Under the pieces are notes generated by a model that made no database searches, was not told where the DNA came from, and worked only from the letters and a program-made list of their open reading frames with translations. DNA of 64,000 nt from Nonomuraea angiospora (GTDB lineage Bacteria > Actinomycetota > Actinomycetes > Streptosporangiales > Streptosporangiaceae), in assembly GCF_014873145.1 (NCBI RefSeq), contig NZ_JADBEK010000001.1, positions 6,696,001 to 6,760,000 on the forward strand, written 5' to 3'. Within the stretch, counting starts at the first letter, position 1; each line of letters begins with the position of its first letter. Made by a program: the position numbers and the translations under genes. Below, one piece after another: positions 40,678 through 49,976 of the stretch.

Positions 40678-43600
40678 ATGGCGTTGTTCGGCCTGCTCAA
40701 CGCCGGCACGTTGCTGAACATGTTCCCGGAGCCGGTGCGGAGCGTCCTCCCGCGCTCCCGCCGGGTTCAGCCGTGTCCGGGCGGAGCTCGTATCGAGTTG
40801 CGCAACATCGGCGGCCCGCGCACCCAGCGGAGCGCCCGCGAACTGGAAGACCGCCTCAGAGCGGTGGGGGTGCCGCGCGCCGAGGTGAACGGGGCGCTCG
40901 GCTGCGTCTTCGTGGCCTGCGACGTCACGACGGACGACATGGACAAGCTCGTGGCCGTCGTGGAGGAGTTCGACGAGGCCGAAGCCGAGGCCGGGGACGA
41001 CGCCCCCGCCCTCGCCCAGGACGGCGTGGAGCAGCAGGACCGCTCCGTGGTCAGCCTCGGCCTGCACCTGGCCGGCACCGGGCTCGCCCTGGCCGGCCGG
41101 CTGGCCGGCGTCCCGCGCCTGTCCACGGCCGTGCCCGGTCTCCTCACGCTGGCCGAGCACACCCCGCTGGTACGCAGGGAGCTGGAGGAGCGCATCGGCA
41201 AGCCCGGCGCGGACGCGCTGATCGCGGCGACCCGGGTCGTCTCCCACACGCTGGCCATGCGGCCCATGTCCCTGGTGATCGACTCGGTCGCCGCGGCCGG
41301 CCGGTACATCGACTCGCGTGCCGGGCTCAAGGCGTGGGAACGGCGCGAGGAGCAGTTCGCGGCCGTGACCGGGGCGTACCGCCACACCAGGGCCGCCACG
41401 CCGCCGCGCCCTGGCCGGCTCCCCCGCGGGCCTGTGGAGCGCTACGCCGACGCCGCCAGCGCGGTGTCGCTGGCCGGGCTCGGCCTGACCACGCTGCTCA
41501 GCAGCGACCGCGAGCGGGGGCTGTCCGTGCTGATCGCCGGCATCCCCAAGGCCGCGAACCTCGGCAGGGAGGCCTTCGCCAGCGCCGTCGCGCGCGGCCT
41601 CGCCGGGCGCGAAATGATCGTGCTCAACCGGAACGTCCTCGTCCGCATGGATCGCATCGACACCGTGGTCCTCGACGCCGCCCTGCTCACCACGGGCGCA
41701 TGGGCGATCGACGACGTGACCTCGCTCGACCCCGACGTGGACAGGGACGAGCTCTACACCCGGCTCTACGCGCTGATCGACCTCGCCGACCCTTCGGCCC
41801 GGCGCGAGCGCGACGGGTGGAGCGTCGAGCCCCATGAGGCGCAGGACGGCACGGCCGTCATGGTCAAGCGCGACGGGACCCCGATCGCCGTGGTCCGCCT
41901 GGTCCCCGAGCTGCATCCGCTCGCCGAGGAGCTGGTCGCGGCGGCGCGGGGCACCTGCGAGGTGGTCCTGGCCGGCGGGGAGCCCGCCCTCGCCCATCGG
42001 CTGCGCGTGGACCGCGTGGTCCAGAACGGGCCGCGGCTGGGCGCGTCGGTACGGGCGCTGCAGTCGGAGGGCCACGCCGTGGCCGTGGTCTCGCAGCGCG
42101 GGCGCAGCGGGCTGCGCCAGGCCGACCTGGGCATCGGGGTGCTCGAAGGGGCGCGGCGGGTCCCCTGGGACGCCGACGTGATGGGCGGGCTCGAAGGCGC
42201 GCACCTGCTGCTGCAGTGCCTGCCGGCGGCCAGGAAGGCCAGCGTCCGCGGGGTGCTCGTGGCGGCGGCCGGCTCGGTCGCCAGCACCGGCCTGGCCTTC
42301 CTCGGCCCGGCCACGGTCGCCGTCGGACGCGCCGCCCTGGCCCGCGACTGCACCGCGCTGGCCGCTCTCACGGTCGGCGAGTGGATGGGGCGCAGCGCCG
42401 GGAGCCGGCCCGCGCCGGTCCTCGCCGACCACACGCCCTGGCACGCCATGGCGGCCCGCGACGTCCTGGCCAGGCTCGACACCTCGCCCGACGGGCTGAG
42501 CGAGGCGGAGGCCGCGCGCCGCAGGACGGGCCCGGCGCAGCCCGCGGCGGCCGGCCCCGAATCCCTGCTCAGCGCGAGCCTGCACGAGCTGGCCAACCCG
42601 CTGAGCCCGGTCCTGGCCGCGGGCGCGGGCGTGTCGGCCGGGCTCGGCTCCGCGCTGGACGCCGTGCTCATCTGCGGCGTGATGGTGGTGGACGCCGTGC
42701 TCGGCGGCGCTCAGCGGCGCAACGTCGCGCGGGCGCTGCACCGCCTCACCGAGACCACCGCCATCCGGGTACGGATCCGCCGTCCCACGGGCTCCGTGGC
42801 GGGCTTCGCCGACGACCTGGTGCCCGGGGACGTGATCGAGCTGCGCGCCGGCGACGCCGTACCGGCCGACGGGCGGCTGATCCAGGCGGCCGGGCTGGAG
42901 ATCGACGAGTCCACCCTCACCGGCGAGTCGCAGCTCGTCACCAAGACGGACACGCCGACCGCGGCGCCCGCCGTCGCGGACCGCACCTCGATGGTCTACG
43001 AGGGCACGACCGTCGCGGCGGGCCACGGGTTCGCCGTGGTCGTGGCCACCGGAGCGGCCACCGAGGCGGGCAGGACGGCCAGGCTCAGCCAGGAGGGCCC
43101 GCCACCGAGCGGGGTCGAGCTGCGCCTGCGCACGCTGAGCCGCCGGATCCTCCCGGCGGCTCTCGGTTCCGGCCTGCTCCTGATGGCCGTCGAGCTGGTA
43201 CGCGGCTCGCCGCTGTCGCAGGCGCTCGCCCCGGCGGTGAGCATGATGGTGGCGGCGGTCCCCGAGGGGCTGCCGTTCGTCGCCACCGCGGCCGAGCTGG
43301 CCTCGGCCAAGCGGCTGTCGGCCCACAACACGCTGGTGCGCAACCCGTCCACGATCGAGGCGCTGGGCCGCGTGGACGTGCTCTGCTTCGACAAGACCGG
43401 AACGCTCACCGAAGGCCACATCAGCCTGCGGCGCGTGTCGGACGGCAGGGTCGAGCAGTCGGTGGAGGAGGCCACGCCGCGGCTGCGGGCCATCGTGGGC
43501 GCGGCGCTGCGCGCGGGGCCCAGGTTCGAGGGCGGGCGGGCCATCCCGCACCCCACGGACCGCGCGATCGTGGAGGGCGCCGGCAAGCTCGGCGTCACCC

Positions 43601-44973
43601 CGAGGTACGGGCTGCGTACGTGGCACCGCGTGGACGAGCTGCCCTTCGAGCCGGCCCGCGGCTACCACGCCGTACTCGGCCGGTCGGAGGCGGGACAGCT
43701 GCTGAGCGTCAAGGGCGCTCCCGAGATCGTGCTCACCAGCTCCACGACCATCGCCGTCGACGGGGAGCGCGTGCCGCTGGACGACCGGATGAGGCGGCAG
43801 CTCGAAGAAGAGGTGGACCGGCTCGCCCTGCGGGGCTACCGCGTGCTGGCCGTCGCCGAGCGGCCCGCCTCCAGCCGCGCCGACCTCGACGAGTCGCGCA
43901 TCGAGAGCCTGTGCTTCCTGGGGTTCCTGGGGCTGGCGGACCCGGTGCGCCCGACGGCGAAGAGCAGCGTGGAGGACCTGGCGCGGGCCGGCGTACGGGT
44001 CGCCATGCTCACCGGCGACCACCCCAGCACGGCGGAGGCCATCGCCGCGGAGATCGGCGCGCTGAACGGCCTGCGCGTCATGACCGGCCCGGAGCTGGAG
44101 CAGCTGGACGACGACGCGCTGGCCGAGGCGCTGCCGAAGGTGGCGGTGTTCGCCCGGGTCACGCCCGAGCACAAGGCCCGGATCGTCACCTGCTGGCGCA
44201 AGGCCGGCAAGGTCGTGGCCGTGACCGGCGACGGCGCCAACGACGTGCCCGCGATCCGGCTCGCCGACGTCGGCGTCGCCCTCGGGTCGCGCGCCGCACC
44301 GGCCACCAGGGCCGCCGCGGACATCGTCGTGGTGGACGACCGCATCGAGACCATCATCGACGCGATCGTCGAGGGCCGGGCCATGTGGACCTCGGTGCGC
44401 GACGCGCTGGGCATCCTGCTCGGCGGCAATGTCGGGGAGATCGCCTTCACCCTCGGCTCCAGCCTGCTCACCGGGCGCAGCGCGCTCAACGCCCGCCAGC
44501 TGCTGCTGGTCAACCTGCTCACCGACATGCTGCCCGCGATGGCGGTGGCCATCAGGCCGCCGAGCGCCGCGAGCCCGGAGAAGCTGCTGGCCGAGGGCCC
44601 GGAGGCGTCGCTGGGCGCGGCGCTGACCAGGGACATCTACCTGCGCGCCGTCACCACGGCCGTGGCGGCGGGCGCGGCCTGGGTGCTGGCTCGGATGACC
44701 GGCACCCGGGGCCGGGCCGATACGGTGGGGCTCATCGGCCTGGTGGGGGCGCAGTTGCTGCAGACCCTGGCGCTGGGCGGCGGGGATCGCACGGTGGTGC
44801 TCGCCTCGGTGTCGTCCCTGGCGGCGCTGGGCGTGATCGTCTCCGTGCCCGGCCTCAGCCAGCTCTTCGGCTGCCAGCCCGTAGGGCCGCTGGCGTGGGC
44901 GATCGCGCTCGGGTGCGCCGGGGCCACGACCTGGCTGGCGACCATGATCGAGCAGTCGAACGGTGAGGGATAG
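40678..44973 (+). CDS. Giant cation P-type ATPase with degenerate N-terminal ATPase half (CtpI-like)
   Basis: A protein of 1431 residues, about twice the size of a usual P2-type ATPase. The C-terminal half (about 600-1431) has all motifs: TGES 748-751, the membrane PEGLP motif, DKTGT with phospho-Asp 905, and the hinge GDGANDVPAI near 1185. The N-terminal half repeats part of the fold, but the phosphorylation motif is lost: Asp 333 is followed by Ala-Ala-Leu instead of Lys-Thr-Gly. This is the arrangement of mycobacterial CtpI. It moves cations, perhaps Ca2+ or Mg2+, across the membrane with ATP. It follows the pentapeptide-repeat gene, which is a likely partner. Confidence 0.88.
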   Translation: MALFGLLNAGTLLNMFPEPVRSVLPRSRRVQPCPGGARIELRNIGGPRTQRSARELEDRLRAVGVPRAEVNGALGCVFVACDVTTDDMDKLVAVVEEFDEAEAEAGDDAPALAQDGVEQQDRSVVSLGLHLAGTGLALAGRLAGVPRLSTAVPGLLTLAEHTPLVRRELEERIGKPGADALIAATRVVSHTLAMRPMSLVIDSVAAAGRYIDSRAGLKAWERREEQFAAVTGAYRHTRAATPPRPGRLPRGPVERYADAASAVSLAGLGLTTLLSSDRERGLSVLIAGIPKAANLGREAFASAVARGLAGREMIVLNRNVLVRMDRIDTVVLDAALLTTGAWAIDDVTSLDPDVDRDELYTRLYALIDLADPSARRERDGWSVEPHEAQDGTAVMVKRDGTPIAVVRLVPELHPLAEELVAAARGTCEVVLAGGEPALAHRLRVDRVVQNGPRLGASVRALQSEGHAVAVVSQRGRSGLRQADLGIGVLEGARRVPWDADVMGGLEGAHLLLQCLPAARKASVRGVLVAAAGSVASTGLAFLGPATVAVGRAALARDCTALAALTVGEWMGRSAGSRPAPVLADHTPWHAMAARDVLARLDTSPDGLSEAEAARRRTGPAQPAAAGPESLLSASLHELANPLSPVLAAGAGVSAGLGSALDAVLICGVMVVDAVLGGAQRRNVARALHRLTETTAIRVRIRRPTGSVAGFADDLVPGDVIELRAGDAVPADGRLIQAAGLEIDESTLTGESQLVTKTDTPTAAPAVADRTSMVYEGTTVAAGHGFAVVVATGAATEAGRTARLSQEGPPPSGVELRLRTLSRRILPAALGSGLLLMAVELVRGSPLSQALAPAVSMMVAAVPEGLPFVATAAELASAKRLSAHNTLVRNPSTIEALGRVDVLCFDKTGTLTEGHISLRRVSDGRVEQSVEEATPRLRAIVGAALRAGPRFEGGRAIPHPTDRAIVEGAGKLGVTPRYGLRTWHRVDELPFEPARGYHAVLGRSEAGQLLSVKGAPEIVLTSSTTIAVDGERVPLDDRMRRQLEEEVDRLALRGYRVLAVAERPASSRADLDESRIESLCFLGFLGLADPVRPTAKSSVEDLARAGVRVAMLTGDHPSTAEAIAAEIGALNGLRVMTGPELEQLDDDALAEALPKVAVFARVTPEHKARIVTCWRKAGKVVAVTGDGANDVPAIRLADVGVALGSRAAPATRAAADIVVVDDRIETIIDAIVEGRAMWTSVRDALGILLGGNVGEIAFTLGSSLLTGRSALNARQLLLVNLLTDMLPAMAVAIRPPSAASPEKLLAEGPEASLGAALTRDIYLRAVTTAVAAGAAWVLARMTGTRGRADTVGLIGLVGAQLLQTLALGGGDRTVVLASVSSLAALGVIVSVPGLSQLFGCQPVGPLAWAIALGCAGATTWLATMIEQSNGEG

Positions 44974-45073
44974 TCACCTGGTGTTCACCCTATAGACATC
45001 CGGATCCTCACCGTATATACATCTTTCTACCCAAATATGACTTGAAGCGTAGTTTCGATGAAGAGGTAGAGAG

Positions 45074-45199
45074 TTGTCTGAATTTCTGGCCTCCCTGCTA
45101 GCAAAGGCCGCGATGATGCTCCTCGAGGCACTGCTCGCCCGGTTCGTCCAGAGCCTCGCCGCGTCGATCTTCAGCCCGGCGGGCCTCAGGGTCGCCTGA
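45074..45199 (+). CDS. Candidate 41-residue amphipathic microprotein
   Basis: A short frame from TTG 45074 to TGA 45197-45199, preceded by AGAGGTAGAGAG at the right distance. The product is 41 residues, with a central run (LAKAAMMLLEALLARFVQSL) in which Lys, Glu, Arg and Gln recur every 4-7 positions, as in an amphipathic helix. Almost all codons after the fifth end in G or C, as in real genes here. It lies in the 329-bp gap between the P-type ATPase and the serine hydrolase genes. No family recognised; membrane-active peptide or ATPase accessory are possibilities. Confidence 0.45.
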   Translation: MSEFLASLLAKAAMMLLEALLARFVQSLAASIFSPAGLRVA

Positions 45200-45230
45200 C
45201 CGCCCCCGCGCGGGCCTATCGGCGTTCCCG

Positions 45231-45285
45231 TTGCGTACACCGTTCCCTCTGAGTACAGTGTTCGCACAGAGGGAACGCCGTACGC
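45231..45285 (+). promoter_or_regulatory. Serine hydrolase promoter embedded in a large inverted repeat
   Basis: Arms 45233-45252 and 45266-45285 match at 18 of 20 positions (core CGTTCCCTCTG / CAGAGGGAACG; outer GCGTAC/GTACGC). A -35 TTGCGT (45231-45236), a 17-bp spacer and the -10 TACAGT (45254-45259) fall over the left arm and loop. A dimeric repressor, possibly TetR-type, would cover the promoter. The target gene starts at 45303. No candidate regulator gene is adjacent. Confidence 0.55.
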
Positions 45286-45302
45286 AGCGCGGGGAGATGG
45301 CG

Positions 45303-46556
45303 ATGTCCACCAGTTGGGATCTGAAGGGCGCCTGGGACACCGACGGCCGGTGGGAAGTGCACGAGCGGGCCGGCCTGTCACGGGCGGGGCTGGATCGGAT
45401 GCGTCAGGTTCTGGCCGGACATGTCGAGCGTGGGAGCGTACCCGGGCTGGTCGCGCTGGTCGGACGGGGCGGCGAGACGCATGTGGAGGCCCTCGGGACC
45501 CTGCACGCGGGCGGCGCCGAGCCGATGCGGCGTGACACGCTCTTCCGCATGGCGTCGCTGAGCAAGCCGGTCACGGCCGCCGCGGTGATGATCCTGGTCG
45601 AGGAGTGCCGGCTACGGCTGGACGAGCCGGTCGACGAGTGGCTGCCCGAGCTGGCGGACCGGCAGGTGCTCAGGAGCATCGACGCCCCGCTGGACGACAC
45701 TGTCCCCGCGGCGCGGCCGATCACCGTGCGCGACCTGCTGACGTTCACCTTCGGGTTCGGGGTGGTGCTGGCCGCGCCGGACACGTACCCGATCCAGACC
45801 GCGATCCGCGAGCTCGGCCTGGACACCACCTCGCCGGACTTCGGGCCGGACGAGTGGATCCGCAGGCTCGGCACGCTGCCGCTGATGCACCAGCCGGGCG
45901 AGCTGTGGCAGTACCACGTCGGCTCCGACGTGCTCGGCGTGCTCGTCGCCAGGGTGGCCGGACAGCCGCTGGAGGAGTTCCTGCGCGAGCGGCTGTTCGG
46001 GCCGCTCGGCATGAAGGACACCGGCTTCCACGTGCCCGCCGACCGGATCCACCGGCTGCCCACCGGCTACGCGCACAACCCCGATAACGGCGAGCTGGTC
46101 GTCTGGGACGAGGCCGCCGGCGGGAAGTACAGCCGCCCGCCGCTCTTCCAGGCCGCCGGCGACGGGCTGGTCTCGACCGTCGACGACTACCACGCCTTCT
46201 TCCGCATGCTCCTGAACAAGGGCGCCTTCGGCGGCGCGCGCATCCTGTCGCGGGCCTCGGTCGAGCTGATGACGACGGACCACCTGACGCCGGGGCAGAA
46301 GGTCGAGAAGGACGCGTTCGGCGACCACTTCGGCCGGCACGGCGGCTACGGCTTCGGCATGGCGGTCCGCACCCACCGCCGCGACCTGGCCTCTCCCGGC
46401 CAGTTCGGCTGGGACGGCGGCCTGGGCACCACCGGGTACGCCGACCCGGCCGAGGACCTGGTCGGCATCCTGCTGACCCAGAGCGCGATGGACTCCGTCC
46501 ACACGCCCCGCCTCCACAAGGACTTCTGGACCACCGCCTACCAGGCGATCGCCTGA
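45303..46556 (+). CDS. Serine hydrolase, beta-lactamase class C fold, cytoplasmic
   Basis: A protein of 417 residues with the nucleophile motif S85-L-S-K88 (MASLSKPVTAAAVM) and a Y-x-V variant (WQYHVGSDVLG) in place of Y-x-N, then FGWDGGLGTTGYADP as the third motif. There is no signal peptide. Many such cytoplasmic members are esterases. ATG 45303 stands 6 bases after GGGGAG; ATG 45297 would overlap that site. Expressed from a promoter within an inverted repeat, so it is probably inducible. It converges on the DUF4038 gene. Confidence 0.87.
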   Translation: MSTSWDLKGAWDTDGRWEVHERAGLSRAGLDRMRQVLAGHVERGSVPGLVALVGRGGETHVEALGTLHAGGAEPMRRDTLFRMASLSKPVTAAAVMILVEECRLRLDEPVDEWLPELADRQVLRSIDAPLDDTVPAARPITVRDLLTFTFGFGVVLAAPDTYPIQTAIRELGLDTTSPDFGPDEWIRRLGTLPLMHQPGELWQYHVGSDVLGVLVARVAGQPLEEFLRERLFGPLGMKDTGFHVPADRIHRLPTGYAHNPDNGELVVWDEAAGGKYSRPPLFQAAGDGLVSTVDDYHAFFRMLLNKGAFGGARILSRASVELMTTDHLTPGQKVEKDAFGDHFGRHGGYGFGMAVRTHRRDLASPGQFGWDGGLGTTGYADPAEDLVGILLTQSAMDSVHTPRLHKDFWTTAYQAIA

Positions 46557-46574
46557 CCGCCTGGCAGGCCCGGG

Positions 46575-48131
46575 TCACCCGTCCTGTTCGTCGCAGAAGA
46601 TGACCACGCGGGCCACCTGGCGCTCGTCCTCGACGGCCTCGCCGGGGCGGCGCCGGCCGCGCGCGACGACGTCGCCGGTGCGCGGGTCCACGACGCGGTA
46701 GGCGGTCGGCAGCCCGTCCTCGCGCGTCGGGCGCAGCGCGCCGCCGTTCTCCTGGTAGACCACGTGCAGCCGGCCCGGCACGCGCAGGGCGCGCGGGCTG
46801 ATGAACGTCTCCCAGTCCGGCTCCATGTCGGTCGTGGGCAGGCCGTCCAGGATCTTGCCGAGCAGCCCGACGTACGTGGAGCCCTCGAAGTCGAGGGACT
46901 CGCGCCAGCCGCCCGACGGGGCCAGGAAGTAGGGAGCGTGCCCGGGTTCGTCGGCGTGCAGCTTCCACTGCCAGATGTTCGCGGCGCCGTAGACCACGCC
47001 CATGGCCCCGCCCGCGCACAGGTTGCTCCACGCCTCGTGGCCCTGCCACCAGCCGGCGGCGTTGGTGGCGCCGCGGGTCTGCTCGTAGGTGGGCTCGCCG
47101 TTGGCGACGGCCTTGACGGGCGTGTCGCGCCGCATGAGCGCGACCCGCTCGGGGACGTGCTCGCCGCCGTGGCCGGTCTGGCACCACTGGAAGTCCAGCC
47201 AGTCGGCGTCCTGGCAGGCCCGGTTGTCGGCGTGCGGGCGGTAGTGGATGCCGGTGGGCTGGGCGTAGCAGTCCCAGGCGTGGACCTCGGCGCCGCCGGC
47301 CGCGATCTGCGGCTCGCGGCCGGAGCCGTCGGCGCCGACCAGGTAGATCGCGGGGCGGGCGCCGTAGCGGGCCACCAGGTAGCGGCAGTAGCGGGCGTAC
47401 TCCTCGGGAGGTACGACCGTGCCGGCCACGTCCAGCCCCTTCCAGCCGAACCCCTGGAAGACCGGCTGGAGCACGGGCACGATCTCGTGCTCCACCAGGA
47501 TGTCCAGGAGCCGGTCCAGATACTGGAAGTAGGCGGGGTTGAGCGCGTTGACGTGGCCGGTGGGCAGGTCCTCGAAGGCGACGTCGAAGCCCTCGTCGGC
47601 GGAGCGGTCGCGCGGGCCGACGGCGCGCATGTCGGGCTGGACCGACATCAGCAGCACCGCGTTGAAGCCCTTGGCCTGCCGGTCGACCGCGTACGTGCGC
47701 ACCTGCTCCTCGGTGGCCCGCCAGGGCAGGCCCCAGGCGGTGTCCGCGACCATGATCGCCGGGGTGCCGTCGGCGTGGACGAGGCTGCGCCCGCCCGGCG
47801 ACATGGTCCAGAAACCGTGCCGCCGGAAGCGGTGAGTGGCCGGTTCGGCGGCGTCCACCTCGATGATCCCGGACGCCCCGCGAAGCCCGCGGTCGTCGAG
47901 GGACGCGTCGGTGGTCCAGTGCCAGCGGCCGTGCGCCAGCGGCGAGCTGAACCGGATCCGCCACGTGCGGCCGCCGTCGTAGAACGCCGGCCTGCGCAGG
48001 CTCAGCCCGGTGTCGTGGGTGAAGTCGGCCCACACCTCGACGGCGGTGTAGGCGTCGGGGAGGTCGGCCGAGGCGGTGAGCGTGATCTCCACCTCGCGCC
48101 AGGCTCCCCCGACGCGTGTCACGTCGCCCAT
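46575..48131 (-). CDS. DUF5060/DUF4038 glycoside hydrolase (GH140 apiosidase-like), intracellular
   Basis: A protein of 518 residues. N-terminal beta-sandwich (about 1-95, VEVWADFTHD, DGGRTWRIRFSSPLAHGRW), a TIM-barrel DUF4038 domain (about 105-430) and a C-terminal beta-domain. Probable catalytic acids are the Asp in YLVGADGSGREP and the Glu in AVANGEPTYEQ, as expected for clan-A-like barrels of this family. Characterised GH140 enzymes release D-apiose from rhamnogalacturonan II. No signal peptide, so it must act on a glycoside already imported. Last gene of the leftward operon; its ATG overlaps the isomerase stop (TGATG). Substrate assignment is by family and context. Confidence 0.78.
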   Translation of the reverse strand: MGDVTRVGGAWREVEITLTASADLPDAYTAVEVWADFTHDTGLSLRRPAFYDGGRTWRIRFSSPLAHGRWHWTTDASLDDRGLRGASGIIEVDAAEPATHRFRRHGFWTMSPGGRSLVHADGTPAIMVADTAWGLPWRATEEQVRTYAVDRQAKGFNAVLLMSVQPDMRAVGPRDRSADEGFDVAFEDLPTGHVNALNPAYFQYLDRLLDILVEHEIVPVLQPVFQGFGWKGLDVAGTVVPPEEYARYCRYLVARYGARPAIYLVGADGSGREPQIAAGGAEVHAWDCYAQPTGIHYRPHADNRACQDADWLDFQWCQTGHGGEHVPERVALMRRDTPVKAVANGEPTYEQTRGATNAAGWWQGHEAWSNLCAGGAMGVVYGAANIWQWKLHADEPGHAPYFLAPSGGWRESLDFEGSTYVGLLGKILDGLPTTDMEPDWETFISPRALRVPGRLHVVYQENGGALRPTREDGLPTAYRVVDPRTGDVVARGRRRPGEAVEDERQVARVVIFCDEQDG

Positions 48132-49123
48132 CAGCCGTCCACCTGGGCGCTGAGCAGCGCCTTCCTGGCGATGCGCTGCGCGGCCAGGGCGTCCTGGCGG
48201 GCCTGTGCCTCGGCGAGGGCGTCCACGTCGAGGACCTGCAGGGCCCGCCAGATCGTCCGCATGACCTCGATGCCGGCGCGGGCGGCCTCCACCGAGTCCT
48301 CGCGGAAGGGGAACTGGTCGAGCTGCCAGACGCCCTGCCAGCCGGCCTGGCGCAAGGTGTGGAAGAACTCGAAGGTCTCGACGAGGTGGATGGAGCCGAC
48401 CACCATGTCGTCGTCCCAGCCGCGGAAGTTGTCGTTGACGTCGATGGCGTAGAGCCGGTCGTGTTCGAGGATGAGCTGGGCCGCGTCGGCCGGGGACTCG
48501 AGGCCGTACAGAGAGTGGCCGAAGTCGAGCAGGATGCCGACGTTGGGCACGTCCATCTTCTCGATGGCCAGCAGGGTGCGGGCGGCCGAGGAGAAGGTCA
48601 TGCGGTTACGCGGCTCGCGCGGCTTGTACTCGATGGCGAAGCGCAGGTCGGGGTGGCGCTGGGCCAGCTCGCGGACGGCGTCGATGGACATCTGCCACAG
48701 CGCCTTGTAGTCGGCCTGGAAGGGGTAGTCCCAGCCGTCCTGGCCGGGCCAGAGCTTGACGTAGTCGCAGCCGAGGCGGCGGGCCAGGTCGGCGGACTCG
48801 CTGACCAGCTCGATGGCGTCGCGCCGGACGGCGGGGTCGGGGTTGGTGAAGCCGCCGCGGGAGAACTTCCTGGTGTAGATCTCCGGCGTCAGCGCGATGG
48901 CCCGCAGCCCGTTGGCCTTCAGCCGGTCTTCCAGCTCGTCCACGTCGAGGTCGGCGGGGTTGAAGGGGTAGTTGATGTCGACCACGGACAGGCTGCCGAC
49001 CTGGCCCGCGCGGTCGATCGCCTCCAGCGTGGAGACGGGCGGGCCGTAGCCGTCCGTGGCGTAGCGGTCGCGGAACTGCCCGAAGTGCCAGAGGCCGGCG
49101 CCGAACAGTGGTTCTGCTGCCAT
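48131..49123 (-). CDS. TIM-barrel sugar isomerase/epimerase (candidate D-apiose isomerase)
   Basis: A protein of 330 residues of the AP-endonuclease-2/xylose-isomerase-like superfamily. Metal-ligand positions are visible: [39 protein letters not shown] and VWQLDQFPF. Such enzymes interconvert aldoses and ketoses with a divalent metal. It lies between the importer and the hydrolase genes and opposite a transketolase/kinase operon, so it most likely converts the released sugar into its ketose, D-apiose to D-apulose if the locus is what it appears. Rhamnose-, xylose- or uronate-type substrates cannot be excluded. Confidence 0.8.
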   Translation of the reverse strand: MAAEPLFGAGLWHFGQFRDRYATDGYGPPVSTLEAIDRAGQVGSLSVVDINYPFNPADLDVDELEDRLKANGLRAIALTPEIYTRKFSRGGFTNPDPAVRRDAIELVSESADLARRLGCDYVKLWPGQDGWDYPFQADYKALWQMSIDAVRELAQRHPDLRFAIEYKPREPRNRMTFSSAARTLLAIEKMDVPNVGILLDFGHSLYGLESPADAAQLILEHDRLYAIDVNDNFRGWDDDMVVGSIHLVETFEFFHTLRQAGWQGVWQLDQFPFREDSVEAARAGIEVMRTIWRALQVLDVDALAEAQARQDALAAQRIARKALLSAQVDG

Positions 49124-49136
49124 ACGGAATGGTCTC

Positions 49137-49976
49137 CTATCCCTTGATCGCGCCGGCGAGGGCGCCTTGTGTGAAGAAGCGCTGGAACATCAGATAGACG
49201 ATGAGGACCGGGAGGATGGACATGATGATGAAGGCGTTGAGCTGCCCGTAGTTCGAGGCGAACTGCGACTGGAAGGCCTGCAGCGCCAGCGGCACCGTAC
49301 GCACGTCCTGGTCCTGCAGCAGCACCAGGGCCATCCCGTACTCGTTCCAGGTGGCGACGAAGTCCAGGATGAACAGCGCGGCCAGCGCGGGCTTGGCCAG
49401 CGGCAGGATCACCCGTACGAACAGGCGCCAGTTCCCCGAGCCGTCGATGCGGGCGGCCTCGTCGAGCTCGCGCGGCAGGGAGCGGAAGAACCCGTACAGG
49501 AAGAACACCTGGGACGGGATGCCGAAGGCCAGGTAGGGCAGGATGATCCCGTTCGTGGAGTTCAGCAGCCCCATGCTCGACAGCGTGGTGAACATCGGGG
49601 CGATGGCGACCTGCACCGGCACCATCGCGCCCAGGGTGATCACGATGAGCAGGATCCGCTGCCGCTTGAAGCGCAGCCGCGCGATCGCGAACGCCGCCGC
49701 GGCCGAGATCATCAGGCCGAGCGGCACCTTGATGAGCGCGATGTAGGCGCTGTTCCCGGCCACGGTCCACAGCTCGCCCCGCTCGGCGGCGGCGGTGTAG
49801 TTGTCCCACCGCCACACCTCCGGCAGCGCCCAGATGGAGGAGCGGCCGATGTCCGCCGTGGACTTCAGCGAGGTCAGCACCATGAAGGCGAACGGCGCGA
49901 GCCAGATGAGCGCGCAGACGACCAGCGCGATCCACAGCCCGATGAGCGGGTAGTTGGCACGGCGGACAGCGTTCAT
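49137..49976 (-). CDS. Sugar ABC transporter permease 2 (CUT1)
   Basis: A protein of 279 residues with six helices and the EAA loop [24 protein letters not shown] 49974-49976 overlaps the stop of the first permease by 4 bp (ATGA). Ends 13 bp before the isomerase gene. Forms the channel with the permease encoded upstream; the ATPase must come from elsewhere (MsiK-type). Confidence 0.92.
   Translation of the reverse strand: MNAVRRANYPLIGLWIALVVCALIWLAPFAFMVLTSLKSTADIGRSSIWALPEVWRWDNYTAAAERGELWTVAGNSAYIALIKVPLGLMISAAAAFAIARLRFKRQRILLIVITLGAMVPVQVAIAPMFTTLSSMGLLNSTNGIILPYLAFGIPSQVFFLYGFFRSLPRELDEAARIDGSGNWRLFVRVILPLAKPALAALFILDFVATWNEYGMALVLLQDQDVRTVPLALQAFQSQFASNYGQLNAFIIMSILPVLIVYLMFQRFFTQGALAGAIKG

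Noticed and set aside
40138..44172. A 1344-codon open frame antisense to the P-type ATPase
   Set aside because: Long antisense frames are common at this GC content; it lacks any recognisable motif, whereas the plus frame has DKTGT, TGES and GDGAND motifs.
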